Source: Larimichthys crocea
Taxonomy: Eukaryota > Chordata > Actinopteri > Sciaenidae
NCBI RefSeq assembly: GCF_000972845.2
Contig: NC_040022.1
Coordinates: 2,692,882 to 2,756,881, forward strand
DNA: 64,000 nt
Direction: 5' to 3'
Both the position numbers and the translations under genes were made by a program. Positions 39,610 through 50,060 of the stretch are shown piece by piece. The notes under the pieces were generated by a model. The model had not been told where the DNA came from. It did no database searches and was given only the letters and a program-made list of their open reading frames with translations. How positions within the stretch are numbered: position 1 is the stretch's first letter; every line of letters starts with the position of its first letter.

Positions 39610-41034
39610 CACACAACATGTTATACAACTAAGTGCAAGCTATTCTGCAGTTAGTGCATGTCTTTTTGTCAGTTTATGTGTTTTCAAGGTCATGTGGAGG
39701 CCTAACTAACGGATGTGTGTTGAAACCAGAATAGCTGGTAATAAGCGGGGTTGACCCATGGGACCTCTGAGAAGAAGAGAACAGAAACTGTGGAGTTTCT
39801 ACTGTGATGAACGTCACACTTCATCACCTGCCTGCCTACGACCCCACTTCCTCCACACTACTCTCAGTTGCCTGCAATGCATGTCAGATCCCCTGCTTAC
39901 ATGAAGAGAAATGGCCGCCACTGGGTAAATGCTTTAAAAACGACATGTCGTCCTATCATACACCACTGAAGGGACATTTAATCAAAGTCATGGAGGATAA
40001 ATTAGTATCTCTGGGACTTAAATGATATATTCCTTCACCTGTCACATTATAGGACTATATTCTATTTCAGCAGCTGCTTCTATAAGGAGTTAAACCACAG
40101 AATATCCTGTTTGTTTTTGTCCTCACCACTTTTGTGAGAGCAGAAAAACATCAGAAACAGCATTTAAACCATTATGTGTCTCTCAAACTCTCCAGACAAA
40201 TGACAAAAAAAAATGCTAAAGAAATAATTTGGATCCAGCTGTTAAGGATCCAGAGATATGTTGGCCTTTGTGTGACGTTATCCACAAAGAAATAAACTAA
40301 ATAAAAGTCTTATTAGCCATCCAATGTCAGCTGGGCTTACCTGGGGCGTTTCTGAGGCTGGTCTTTCGTCTGTATATGACAAACCAGACAACCAGAGCTA
40401 CGAAGGACCCCACTGTGGCCACCGTCACACAGATCCACAGAGCTGGACTAAGCTCCATCATTGAGTCGGCCTGGGCACTGCGGACCGTGGATTTCAGCTG
40501 GACCACAACAGGTGGCTCTGAGGGGGAACATATTGATTAACTACCGTAACGTCTCAATATTATAATATATCCAAAATGATTATATAGGATATGAGCAGAA
40601 ACTGGGATTTATTAGCATTGATTGGTTCCTAAAAGAGGAACACAGCAATGAGAAACAAGTCAGTCAAATCTGAAAATAGTGTTTTTATTTAAGACGAGCA
40701 GAGGTTTTTATTGTGGTTCTGAGGCCTGTGCCTTCCCCTTCAACAGATCACTATATAATGTGTTTTTTTGACTCAGAGTAAAAAGTGGCCATGAGTCACA
40801 AGTCAAAGTATCTCCAGAACAAAGACGGGTTCAAAAAGGTTTTAAGACTAAGCCTAAATAGAACATCTCTGCTCAGAAAGCCGACAAAATAAAAGAAAAG
40901 AAAAGAATAAAGGAAGAGGGTCAGTGAAACTCACCTGTTGGTGGTTCAGGTTCAGGTCTGGTTTCTGCCCTGTTGATACAGGAGCTTACGAGGTTGTCCC
41001 AATATTGGCCAACAGGACATTTCTTCTTGGTCAT
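38051..41034 (-). CDS. tnfrsf13c: BAFF receptor (TNF receptor superfamily member 13C), 3 exons, 199 aa
   Basis: Exons in transcript order are 40935-41034, 40341-40517 and 38051-38373 (600 nt, frame intact). The product is a type III membrane receptor for the B-cell survival cytokine BAFF. There is no signal peptide. The short ectodomain has one reduced cysteine module, C6 to C19, with WDNLVSSC at 12-19 matching human FDLLVRHC, including the ligand-contacting D-x-L. A single membrane helix follows (about ALWICVTVATVGSFVALVVW). The tail ends in IPLPATELGGTALVTTKTM, almost the same as the human TRAF3-binding end. That tail decides BAFF-R over the relatives BCMA and TACI. The ATG (GCCATGA context) opens exon 1. 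The gene is tail-to-tail with gucy2c. The 200-aa plus-strand ORF over exon 3 (38212-38814) is antisense noise. Confidence 0.92.
38470..38745 (-). mobile_element. Tc1/mariner transposase remnant
   Basis: The minus strand shows fragments of a Tc1-type DDE transposase: TLDQWTSVLWFDES (matching the LDQWKSVLWSDES catalytic-Asp block), then, in another frame, HGEVWRSYDGVG (matching KHGGGSVMVWG) and LLTSMAAIVFCSDMPS (matching LNQHGYHSILQRHAIPS). It is decayed, with frameshifts and no full length, and no terminal inverted repeats were found. It sits in intron 2 of tnfrsf13c. The rest of the 38.8-40.3 kb intron is AT-rich with one CA array. Confidence 0.8.
39571..39606. repeat. (CA)n microsatellite
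   Basis: Eighteen CA units in tnfrsf13c intron 2. Confidence 0.95.
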
Positions 41035-42856
41035 GGCTGAAGCAAAGTGAGCAATGTGGAGACCTCTTGCTGTTACCCTTCCCTACACTTTGTGTTTGTG
41101 ACACAAACAGAGAACTGTGAGACACGAAGAAGATGTGTGACAGAATACATGAGTGCCTAACAGACGTTTCAGTTCCTCCATTTCATAGGAAAGGGTGAAT
41201 CACTACATGTGTCCCTGGGGGCAGAGAGAGAGAGAATGAGAGAGAGAGAGAGAGCTCACTGTGTTTGAAAAACAAAGAGGTCCTGACCTCAGTTTGGATT
41301 AAATATTGTATGATTGTTTGTCCATAGTTAATTGGTGAGGATATTGATTTATTAGAAATGAAGCTCAAGCTTAAGTCAGTTAGATTATTCTTCGGCATGC
41401 TTGCGTGGTTTCATTTTCCATATCATCCTGCTGTTCACACCATTTAGACATGCTCACTCATTATTTCCTTGCTATCATTTTCTGGGGCACAGCACTGCAT
41501 TGGTTTCATCTTGCTGTTGCACATTACCTGGACACCTGCTGCAGTTTCTCCGTGTTTAATACATTCATGCTGATGTTAGGCATGCATGCACCTCCACATC
41601 ACTGCTTAGGCTTTGCAGATTAAACAGCTGCCTCAGCAGGGTCATCAGCTACCGCAACCAGCATCTCAATGGATTTATCTTGCCGCTCTTCAGGGTAGAT
41701 GGCCCCTCAGTGCCAAAAAAAAAAAAAAAAAACTCTCTTCAGAGACTTAATTATCATTATTATTATTATTGAGAGTTACCAATCAACCTATTAAGTGCAT
41801 ATCTTTGGACTGTGGGAGGTAGCTAGAGTACCCAGAAAGAACCCACATAGACACAGGAAGGACAGCCAAACTCCACACAGAAAGGCCCCGGCTGAGGTTC
41901 AAACCAGGAACCTTCTTGCTGTGACAGTGATAACCACTGCAGATTTCGATCATGTTTGTCTGTTTGTTTAGCTCACTAATGAGACCACAGGCTTCTAAAA
42001 CATCAACATACTAACATCTGTCATACTAAAATCATAGCAGGCATGATCAGGCAGGCAGCTGCAGGGCTCCACAACATCTAAAATGTTCTCTGTAACTTCT
42101 TGTTATTGACAGCAGTGAACTTCACCAGAAACTCTTCACTGAGGTAAATGACGACATTTTAAAGCTGCTTTTATATTATTTGAATGTGCAACAAGCGGAG
42201 TTATCTCCCCCAACACAAAACACTGATTATCTGGCACCAGTAAAGGTGAAGTCAGAGAGACAAGCCTGCACTGGAACAACTTTAATAAACAATTAACACA
42301 TGAAATGACGGCATGGTGATAAGAAACAGAGGCTTATACAAAAATACAAACCAGAGATATTCTTATTTTGCACATTATAAGAAATAGATGTACATACTAA
42401 ATCACAGCATCAGAGAGGATCAACAGCCCTGAGTATTGCACTGATTGTTTCATTTACGACTAAAATCATAGTTGTTGCATGTATGAAAACATTCAAGCAA
42501 AAATGGCATGAAAACTGATATAGTGCATTGATTCTGCATTTTATAAAACATATAAAGTTACTCTCAGTGTTCAAGGCACAGGGTATAAAATATACATCTG
42601 ATTTCTCCTGTATTCCAAAGTAAATCATCCAACAAAACGTGTTAAAAATACTGATTTAAAATCTGATTGTCAGATCATTTGGTGGAAGGACGCTTTCTGT
42701 TACACACAGAATTCAAGAAGATTTAAGAAGAAAGCATATGTTGACTGGACGCAATTGTAGACTTTAAGCAGTAGTTAAAATAAAAATAATAATTGTACAG
42801 ATTGTACCTTTGACCTATTATTACTCTGAAAGCATTAGCCAGAACACACACACACC
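41035..42856. other. Intergenic region between tnfrsf13c and plbd1
   Basis: No coding exon is visible. It holds an (AG)n run (41222-41254), an A18 tract (41715-41732) and a dispersed repeat (41775-41945). plbd1 3' UTR probably occupies the right part; an ATTAAA-type signal on the minus strand lies near 42281-42286. tnfrsf13c promoter sequence should lie just right of 41034, but no distinct motif stands out. Confidence 0.5.
41775..41945. repeat. Dispersed teleost repeat fragment
   Basis: ATCTTTGGACTGTGGGAGGT, AGAGTACCCAGAAAGAACCC, CAAACTCCACACAGAAAGGC and ACCTTCTTGCTGTGACAGTG are the well-known high-copy fish repeat of this type. The A18 tract at 41715 and a (TTA)n run lie just beside it. A sister fragment from the other end of the same family is at 61288-61375. 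Confidence 0.8.
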
Positions 42857-45800
42857 TCATGGCTCAAAGAGAAGAGGCTGCATCCTGATGAAGGTGAAGT
42901 TGTAGTAGTCAGGCAGGCCCTGGTGGCTGATGTTGCTGAATTTATCCCAAATGAATGGTGGGAGTCCGTCCTGCGTTGTTGGCCCGTTCACTGCCTCCGC
43001 CTTGAAGTCCCCAGCCATGAGGAAATCTGTTACCTGGACGTAGAACAACACAGGAGCCAGAGAAGATCTGAGCATTTGATTTTCCAACCTAAGTGACATC
43101 TATTGCTGTGATGCAAGATCAGTGTGAAGACAGGGCACTACCTTAGTGTCATAGCAACCGGATGGTGAAGGACTCATTTTATTCAGGTCATCACGGCAAC
43201 AGATGGACTTGCAGGGGTTACCCTTGGAGTATGGATCCTTCTTGTAGTCTGAAAACAAGTAAAAAATGTTACACGAAACACATGGCATTGGCACATATAA
43301 CACTTAGAGACGCTTGGGGGTGCTACTCTTAAACCACAAATAGCTCAATCACTTCCAGACCAGTGTGTAGGATTTAGTGCCGTCTAGTTGTGTAGTCGTG
43401 AAAAAAAGCAGGTTCCAGTTGATTTGGAGACCCAGCTAAATGTGGGTCATATAAACTAACCAAATGAGGCAGAGCAACGCACCATTAAACCTCATGATGT
43501 ACTTCAAGGAGTCCAGGTCTTTGACATAACCTTGGTCGCGACGAAAGATCTTGGCTCTGGGACAGAGATCATAGGAGAAGTCGTCTCCGTACTCCTCCCA
43601 CATTTGTCCATAACCACTCAGAGTGTAGATCTTCTGGTGGAAGGGGACGTTGTAGGATGGCCAATAACCTGCGGTAAACAGAGACAGCAGGAGGGAAAAA
43701 CTCTACAAACGTCCAAATGAAACAAATACTGTAGAAAACAGTTTTGCTGTTACCTCTGCGCAGAGCCTGTGTTTGGTCAGAGTACTCCACCAGCCCCGGG
43801 ATCTGCTCCACCACAGTCAGAGCGCCATCCTCAACACTGTGATTCAGCTTCACTTTGCTCCTGTCCAACACCATGTACTGGTTGTTGTATGTGCCTACAA
43901 GAGTTAAAAGTGGATGATGGTGGAAGAAGAACAGTGTGAATATTAAATATATTAAATATCATGCATGTAAAATGGGACGATTATAAAACACCTAAACTGC
44001 ATCAGATGCCGGTTGGCCTTCTGTGTCTGTGAACCACCACTGGTAAATGGACAGCATTTTTATAGTCACAGTCGGTCAGACACTCTCTGGAGGAGCCAGG
44101 GATTACTAAGTGTTAAGCAAGTCTTGCATGGTGGAGGCTCATTGACCTTGGTGGGTGATGCTTAGGTTGGCAGCAGTGTGAAGTATAGATTAATTTACTA
44201 CTTCAACATCCAGTTTTATTGATTTACTTTAATGGTCTTGAACTGTCATTGGCCTTTTGATGTATTTATTTATGTTGTTATTACTATGTAATCACTCACC
44301 AGAGTTGTACTTTGAGAATGTTTTGGCCCACTCTTCTCCAGTATGTGCCAAACTGTGAGCCAGTCTGACCCTCTGCCATGCCAGCAGGCTGTTGGGGGTT
44401 ATTATATCAAAAAGGGAGGCATTGAAGACATTATTAGTGGTCTGGGTCATCATCAGCCCACTACCCAAAAGGTAGAAGTCATCCAGAGACACGAGGAAAC
44501 CTGAAAAGAAATATAAGCGTTTCTGACCATCTTCAAGAACAAGCCACAGTTGTGTTCACAGCTACGTGGAATAACTGACTACAGTTATATACGGAAAAAA
44601 ATCCTGGGGGCTATATACCAGGGTAGCTGCTGAAGGACAGTTTCCCAGTGGCTGTGTGGGGCTCGCTGATGTGGAAATCCCAGTGTTTGTAGATCCGCAT
44701 TGTGGCAGCGTACGTGTACCAGCTGGAGTGGGCAAACAGGAGGTTCTCAAACCCGGGCAGCATCTAAGGGAGAAGACAGAAAACGATTGTGGAGTTGAAT
44801 TTAGCGGTCTATATGGTATTCACGTGTCAGCAGAAATGACTGGTACTATGTCAGTAAGATAAAGAGAACTGGTAGCACTTTGCAATACAGCTCGATTACA
44901 GGAATGTGTGACTAAAATGATAGAAAACAATGTAGATCCTTGTACTTGGTGTGACTGTGGCACCAGAATATGGTCATCTTGGATTTCATTCCATAAGGCC
45001 TATTTCCCACCCTGCACAATACACATTTTCACAAATACAAGAATGTGTGGGAGCTCTTTGTTTATGTAGTAAATTGAATTACATACACTATGGCATCCAT
45101 GGGAACACTAAGTCCTGTTTTCCTGGTGCGGGCATTAAAAATGGTCAGAGCAGAGGAATGCGCACTTTTGCAGACTAAATTCTTCACTGACGCAAAGAGA
45201 GAGTTTTGTCCTTTTAATAAGCAGAAGAAGAATATTCTCTCATTTTGCCAAAGCACCAGTAACTTTGTTTACAAAGGAAATTCATCCTTCGTTGGTAGTT
45301 TGGCATTTCGCTCTTTGAGCACACTTACATAATTCATCTGATTTCAGCTGACTTGCTTTACTGATTTTGAACAATATAGGAGCTTTGAGGACCACCACTT
45401 ATCTGTTGTAACACTGCCTTCTGTGTTGCTGTGTGTATTCTTTATATAAAGAATAAAAACAGCCTGTCTGGATTATGTTTTGACCTCTGACCTTGATCAG
45501 TGCAGAGCAGTGCCCCATTCCTGGAAGTTTGAAGCTTCTGAGCGAATGGTTGGAGGTAGGGACCAAGGCTGGGATCAGATCCAGCAGGTCTCCCACTGCA
45601 TTCAGGAACTGGACATCGAACAGGGACAGCGGCTATGGGAACCAGAGAGAGATTAGCTACTGGTCAGCAAATTAAAATGAGCAGTACAGCCACCAATTCA
45701 CAAAACAAATCTCTCAAAAGAACAGATGAGCACAGAAATCATGACTTTTCAGACCAACACTACACTATTCATGCTGCAGTTTAACTTTATGTTTTCTTTT

Positions 45801-48113
45801 ATTAACCTTCTAACAGATGTGAATCGACACTTGGATGTGGATCAATTCACAAAATCAGTTTTCACTGATGGATGTCGTCAGAGAGGAAGTTACAACACAT
45901 TGCAGCTTATGCTGAGTTCTCCTTGATACGTTTCTTGTTTCATAAATGGTTACTATGTGGCCTAGTTCTGTTTTTGAATGAGGTTAATTGGAGGTTAAAA
46001 ATGTCGATGTAAGAGTCTGATGAGAGGTGTGCAGCGACAGTAGCCAGCTGAAAAGCCCGCCAACAGATGTGAATCGACACTTGGATGTGGATTAATTCAC
46101 AAAGTCAGTTTTTTAGTAGTTCAGACTACAGATATCATTTGTGCCGATGCGAACAATGACCTTTGTGATATCAGGTTAATCGCATGGAGGACTTCAAGGG
46201 CTTTCTTGGCTATAACATGGACCACCTAGGATATTTGTACCCAAAGTGGATAATAAACTTACCTGAAGAAATATCTGCTTTTGATCTACAAGGCGTACAG
46301 TTTCCTGTCCCTTTAAATTTTAGAGTGACAAAATGTGATATGTGATCACAAGTTTGGTTTGTAGTGGATGTTCCTCATTTTAAGTGAGAAGTTGCCAGAG
46401 CAACATTTAAAATAGTGCACCAGACAGTTTACTTTATGAAGATTTTCTGAGCCAGGACACTCACACACTTACAGATATTTATACACATTTATACACCCTC
46501 ATTTAGAACAGTTGCAGTTGTTTCTTTTGCATGTATTTTCCTGTGGATTTAAACATTTTAGATATTTGCATTTTCATTGTTCTAGTGAAATATTCTTCTT
46601 CACTGATGCATTTTGCTGTGCGTATACAGGACTCATATGCATGTAAAAAAGCTAAATACCTTTTTCCCCTTTTTTTTGGCCCAGTCTGCAACTCCTGCTT
46701 GGAGCCCGTCCACCTGGGCCACAATGAAGCCTGTGTGTTTCCACAGAGGATCAGAGCTCTTGTTCAGTTTCACCTGCTCTCTGGTCCACGTGTCCTGCTT
46801 CCTACAAGTACAAGAGTGAATTTGCTTTTTTACGGTCATCATTAGTCATAATTAATAAATAAATCAATAAATCTAAGCCACACTACACTCAAAACTCGGC
46901 CTAGTATGAGCTAAAATGAGATATAGAGGATATGAAAGATGGTGACAGTGATGTGTGACTCAGATTGTGTCTGTGACCGCTACTGTAGATTCTAACCTTT
47001 AAAAAAGGAAACGAGAGGAGACTCACGCCATGAAATTCTTAATGGGGGCAATGATCTTCGGGTCATGGATCAGCTGTGGAAACATGTTGGTGTAGTGATC
47101 CATCATCTGCCTGTGGAGGGAGAGTATGAGTACTAATTAATTTAATCAAAATAACAAAAATACAGCATTTAGAATCAGTATGGAATCATGAGGGGAAGCT
47201 GGTGAAGGTCAGAGATGATCCAGGTGTCTTGCTGTGTTTCTCATCTCTCAAAAATCAGACATGTGAGGGACATTAACAGACGTCCTTATGAAAAGATGAT
47301 ATTGAAATAGTGAACATGGCAGCACATCCATGAAACTTACTGTGCTGTGAGGAAACCTTCGAGGTAGCCGGCCAGAAAGAAAGTGATCTCATCAGTTTCA
47401 GGGGTCAGTCCATACCCGGCACGAATCTCTAGGGTGCTCCAGCCTGTAGTGGACAGGGTATCATTCAGATACCCGTATGCATCTCCTGCCGTCTCCAGCA
47501 CCCCCTCTTTCAGCAGGACGGTCTTGTGTTGGGGGTCCCAGTACACTGTGGCTGCTGTCATCTCTGAGAAGACATCAAACAACATTGAGGACATGAACAA
47601 AACAATCTTGCACAGATCAATGGTGGCATATACTAAATATGTGACAGTATGTTGGTGTATCCAAACTATGTAATTTGTTTTAGTTTGACATCTACTTAGG
47701 TCATAAGATCAGATATCCCATTCACAAGAAATCTCATATCTCACCACTGTATATCTGTATTTGTTCTTACTATATTTTATTGGATTATGTTAAGATGCCT
47801 TTATGGATATGAACGAAAATGAAAGATAAAACTAAATCACTTCAGTAGCAGGAGTCCTCCTGAGTTTGGGGATTACCTTACAGTACATAGTACACAGAGT
47901 TTATCTCAGCCTCAATCACAGCTGACATAGAGTGTATGTTTAGAAAAGCGATCATACAAAACAGCATGCATGCTCTCAGCAAAACACTATTTGTCACTGA
48001 GCAATAAAGCCATATGATCACCACATGAACTCGGTCTACTTACTGTCAGCAGAGGCGAAGGTCGCAGCCACAATAAAACAAAGAAACACACACACCCTCT
48101 CTACTAAAAGCAT
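42857..48113 (-). CDS. plbd1: Phospholipase B domain-containing 1, 11 exons, 538 aa
   Basis: Exons in transcript order: 48044-48113, 47341-47563, 47027-47110, 46660-46801, 45492-45632, 44619-44763, 44300-44500, 43754-43894, 43483-43668, 43142-43248, 42857-43033; 1617 nt, all in frame. It is a secreted/lysosomal N-terminal-nucleophile hydrolase thought to remove fatty acids from phospholipids after self-cleavage before a Cys. A signal peptide covers about residues 1-22. Family blocks include [56 protein letters not shown] (Cys215, the expected nucleophile and cleavage point), [47 protein letters not shown] and SGCYDTK. Human PLBD1 has about 553 aa. Cleavage at Cys215 is inferred from the family. 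The neighbour gucy2c is also the neighbour in mammals (human 12p13). A CCAAT box on the minus strand (48256-48260) may belong to its promoter. Confidence 0.95.
43365..43445. repeat. Short dispersed teleost repeat fragment in plbd1 intron
   Basis: CAGTGTGTAGGATTTAGTGC followed by CGTCTAGTTGTGTAG resembles the start of a common percomorph repeat. Only the start is present. Confidence 0.5.
45812..46112 (+). repeat. Direct repeat pair in plbd1 intron 4
   Basis: A block of about 51 bp beginning AACAGATGTGAATCGACACT at 45812-45862 recurs at 46062-46112 with two substitutions (CAATTC/TAATTC, AAAATC/AAAGTC). The offset is 250 bp. The intervening sequence has no further obvious tandem structure. Confidence 0.85.
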
Positions 48114-48400
48114 GCTGCGTAAATGCATTTTAAAAAATCTAACTGTAGAGAGGAGACACCGATCGTCCAAGTGTGGTTTAAGCGAAGAGGAAATCAGTTG
48201 TCATATGGCGAAGGGAAAGTACGAGGGACTCTAAATGTTGGCGAAGCGGAAGGTTATTGGCTGCGGCCAGGAGGAAACGGGAACAACGTGTGCATGTGCC
48301 CAGTGGGAGGGAACAAAGCAGTCCGTATTTATCTTAAAATCAGGTAAGTCTTATTTAACACTTTTCGTTTTAGAGTCACAAAAGGAGGCAAAAGACGGAT

Positions 48401-48473
48401 CACCCCAGATGGGACTCGAACCCACAATCCCTGGCTTAGGAGGCCAGTGCCTTATCCATTAGGCCACTGGGGC
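48401..48473 (-). tRNA. tRNA-Arg (anticodon CCT)
   Basis: The minus strand folds as a complete 73-nt tRNA without intron: acceptor GCCCCAG/CTGGGGT, D-arm GCCT...AGGC, anticodon stem CTGGC/GCCAG with loop CTCCTAA (anticodon CCT at 48440-48438), variable GGATT, T-arm GTGGG-TTCGAGT-CCCAT, and discriminator G. It matches the vertebrate tRNA-Arg-CCT type closely. Compared with the human form the T-stem has one G-U pair and the discriminator is G rather than A. A- and B-box promoters are internal. It lies 288 bp upstream of the plbd1 start codon, on the same strand. Confidence 0.97.
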
Positions 48474-48551
48474 TCTGCAGCTCCTCCTGGGCATCAAACT
48501 GATATTTATAGAGACGCAAACACACATTTATATCATAGGACATCTGTATTT

Positions 48552-48622
48552 TTATATATGTATGTATGTTTATATATGTATGTATGTTTATGTATGTATG
48601 TATGTTTATGTGTGTATGTTTA
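48552..48622. repeat. TATG/TTTATG microsatellite
   Basis: Compound array of TATGTATGTT and TATATATGTATG units. ORFs over it encode YMYVCLYMYV-like readings and are not genes. Between 48474 and 50060 there is no coding exon beyond the pick1 3' end; the sequence is AT-rich, with a (CA)n run at 50025-50058. Confidence 0.9.
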
Positions 48623-50060
48623 TTTAGTTTAACGGACACTGCATCTTAATCAGTATCATTGGTAACACCTGTTTACCTGACTATTTCACGTCAAAATGGC
48701 TGCTGTGAAAAAGGTCTGTTAATAAATTGAACCTCAGAATAATCTTGTAATTTAATGTATAAAAACACACACACTAACATTTAAAGTTATGTTCTTATAA
48801 AATATGTTTTTAACATGTGCATTATTTTATTAATGGTTTTAAAACGTTCATATAGTCAATATAATAATCAGTTAAACAATAATCTAAGCTAAAACGCTAC
48901 AGGTATCTATCTTATTCATTACATGACATATGTTCAGAATAAGAAAACAAGAATACACGAAGAAAATGTTCTTTAATTCACTCATTGCTGACTGCAGGAC
49001 AGTGTGATCTGATGTGATGCTGCCCCCAAGTGAATGTTCCCAACAGTAAATCACAGAAAATGCACAAAAATCATCTTCAAACGCGTGAATAATTAGATTC
49101 ACTATAATATAGAATCAATCTTAAATATATTTGGACAAAAAGAATAAATAAATAAAAAGTGGGAATGACAAGAAAAGGAACGCCAAGTTTTTTTTCCACA
49201 CCGTCTCCCTTTGTACAAACTTATTTACATGTAGTGTTTTTTTGATTTTCCAGTGTTTCCACACAGTGGTAAAGACAGAAACATTACCAGAGTGCGGCAT
49301 ACATGTTCATTTTCATGGGAGGTGAGCAATGCAAGCGGAGTGGTCCAGGAAAACAAGACGTTTCAACTTGAAGCGTACAGTATGAAAAAGACTTTGGTTG
49401 TGAAGATTTTGTGTGGTAAATGCAAGTCCTCCCATGTGTAACAACTAAAAATGTGAATAAAAACAAAAAGGAATGTAACAGAATTATCATTATCTTCATA
49501 TTTTCTATATTTATCCACTAGTGTGTTTGTTAAGCTGAAGAGAAACTGTCTCTGTAGTGACATTTACCACAAAATAACATTCAGGGAGCTAAATAAATGC
49601 AGAATATGGCAAAGAAAACAACAAAATAAAAATGTAAATATCAAGATATAACTTAGCCCACACACATTAAACTTCATAAAGAGTAAAGAAGGCACACCTC
49701 ATATGCATATAAACCCTACTCTGCATCATTAAAACCCCTCCATAACATTCACATTAAAATAAAGGTTAGTCTCTCTCACAGACGTGTGGAGGACAGTCAG
49801 GATGAAGAGACAGTCAGAAGGATTTATGATAAAATAAAAACAAAGCTGTTGATTTTAGAGGATCCCAAGAAGGAGACACAGCATCATAGCAGCAGTTTCA
49901 GTAGTTTCTGTGACAGTGTTATCCATTTCAACTGCTGCATCACTGCAAAGATCACTGCGCGGTGAGTGCATTGATTAAATGCAAGTGAAGAACAGTTATG
50001 TTTGAGGGGTAGACTTCATCTCCACAACACACACACACACACTCACACACACACACACTC

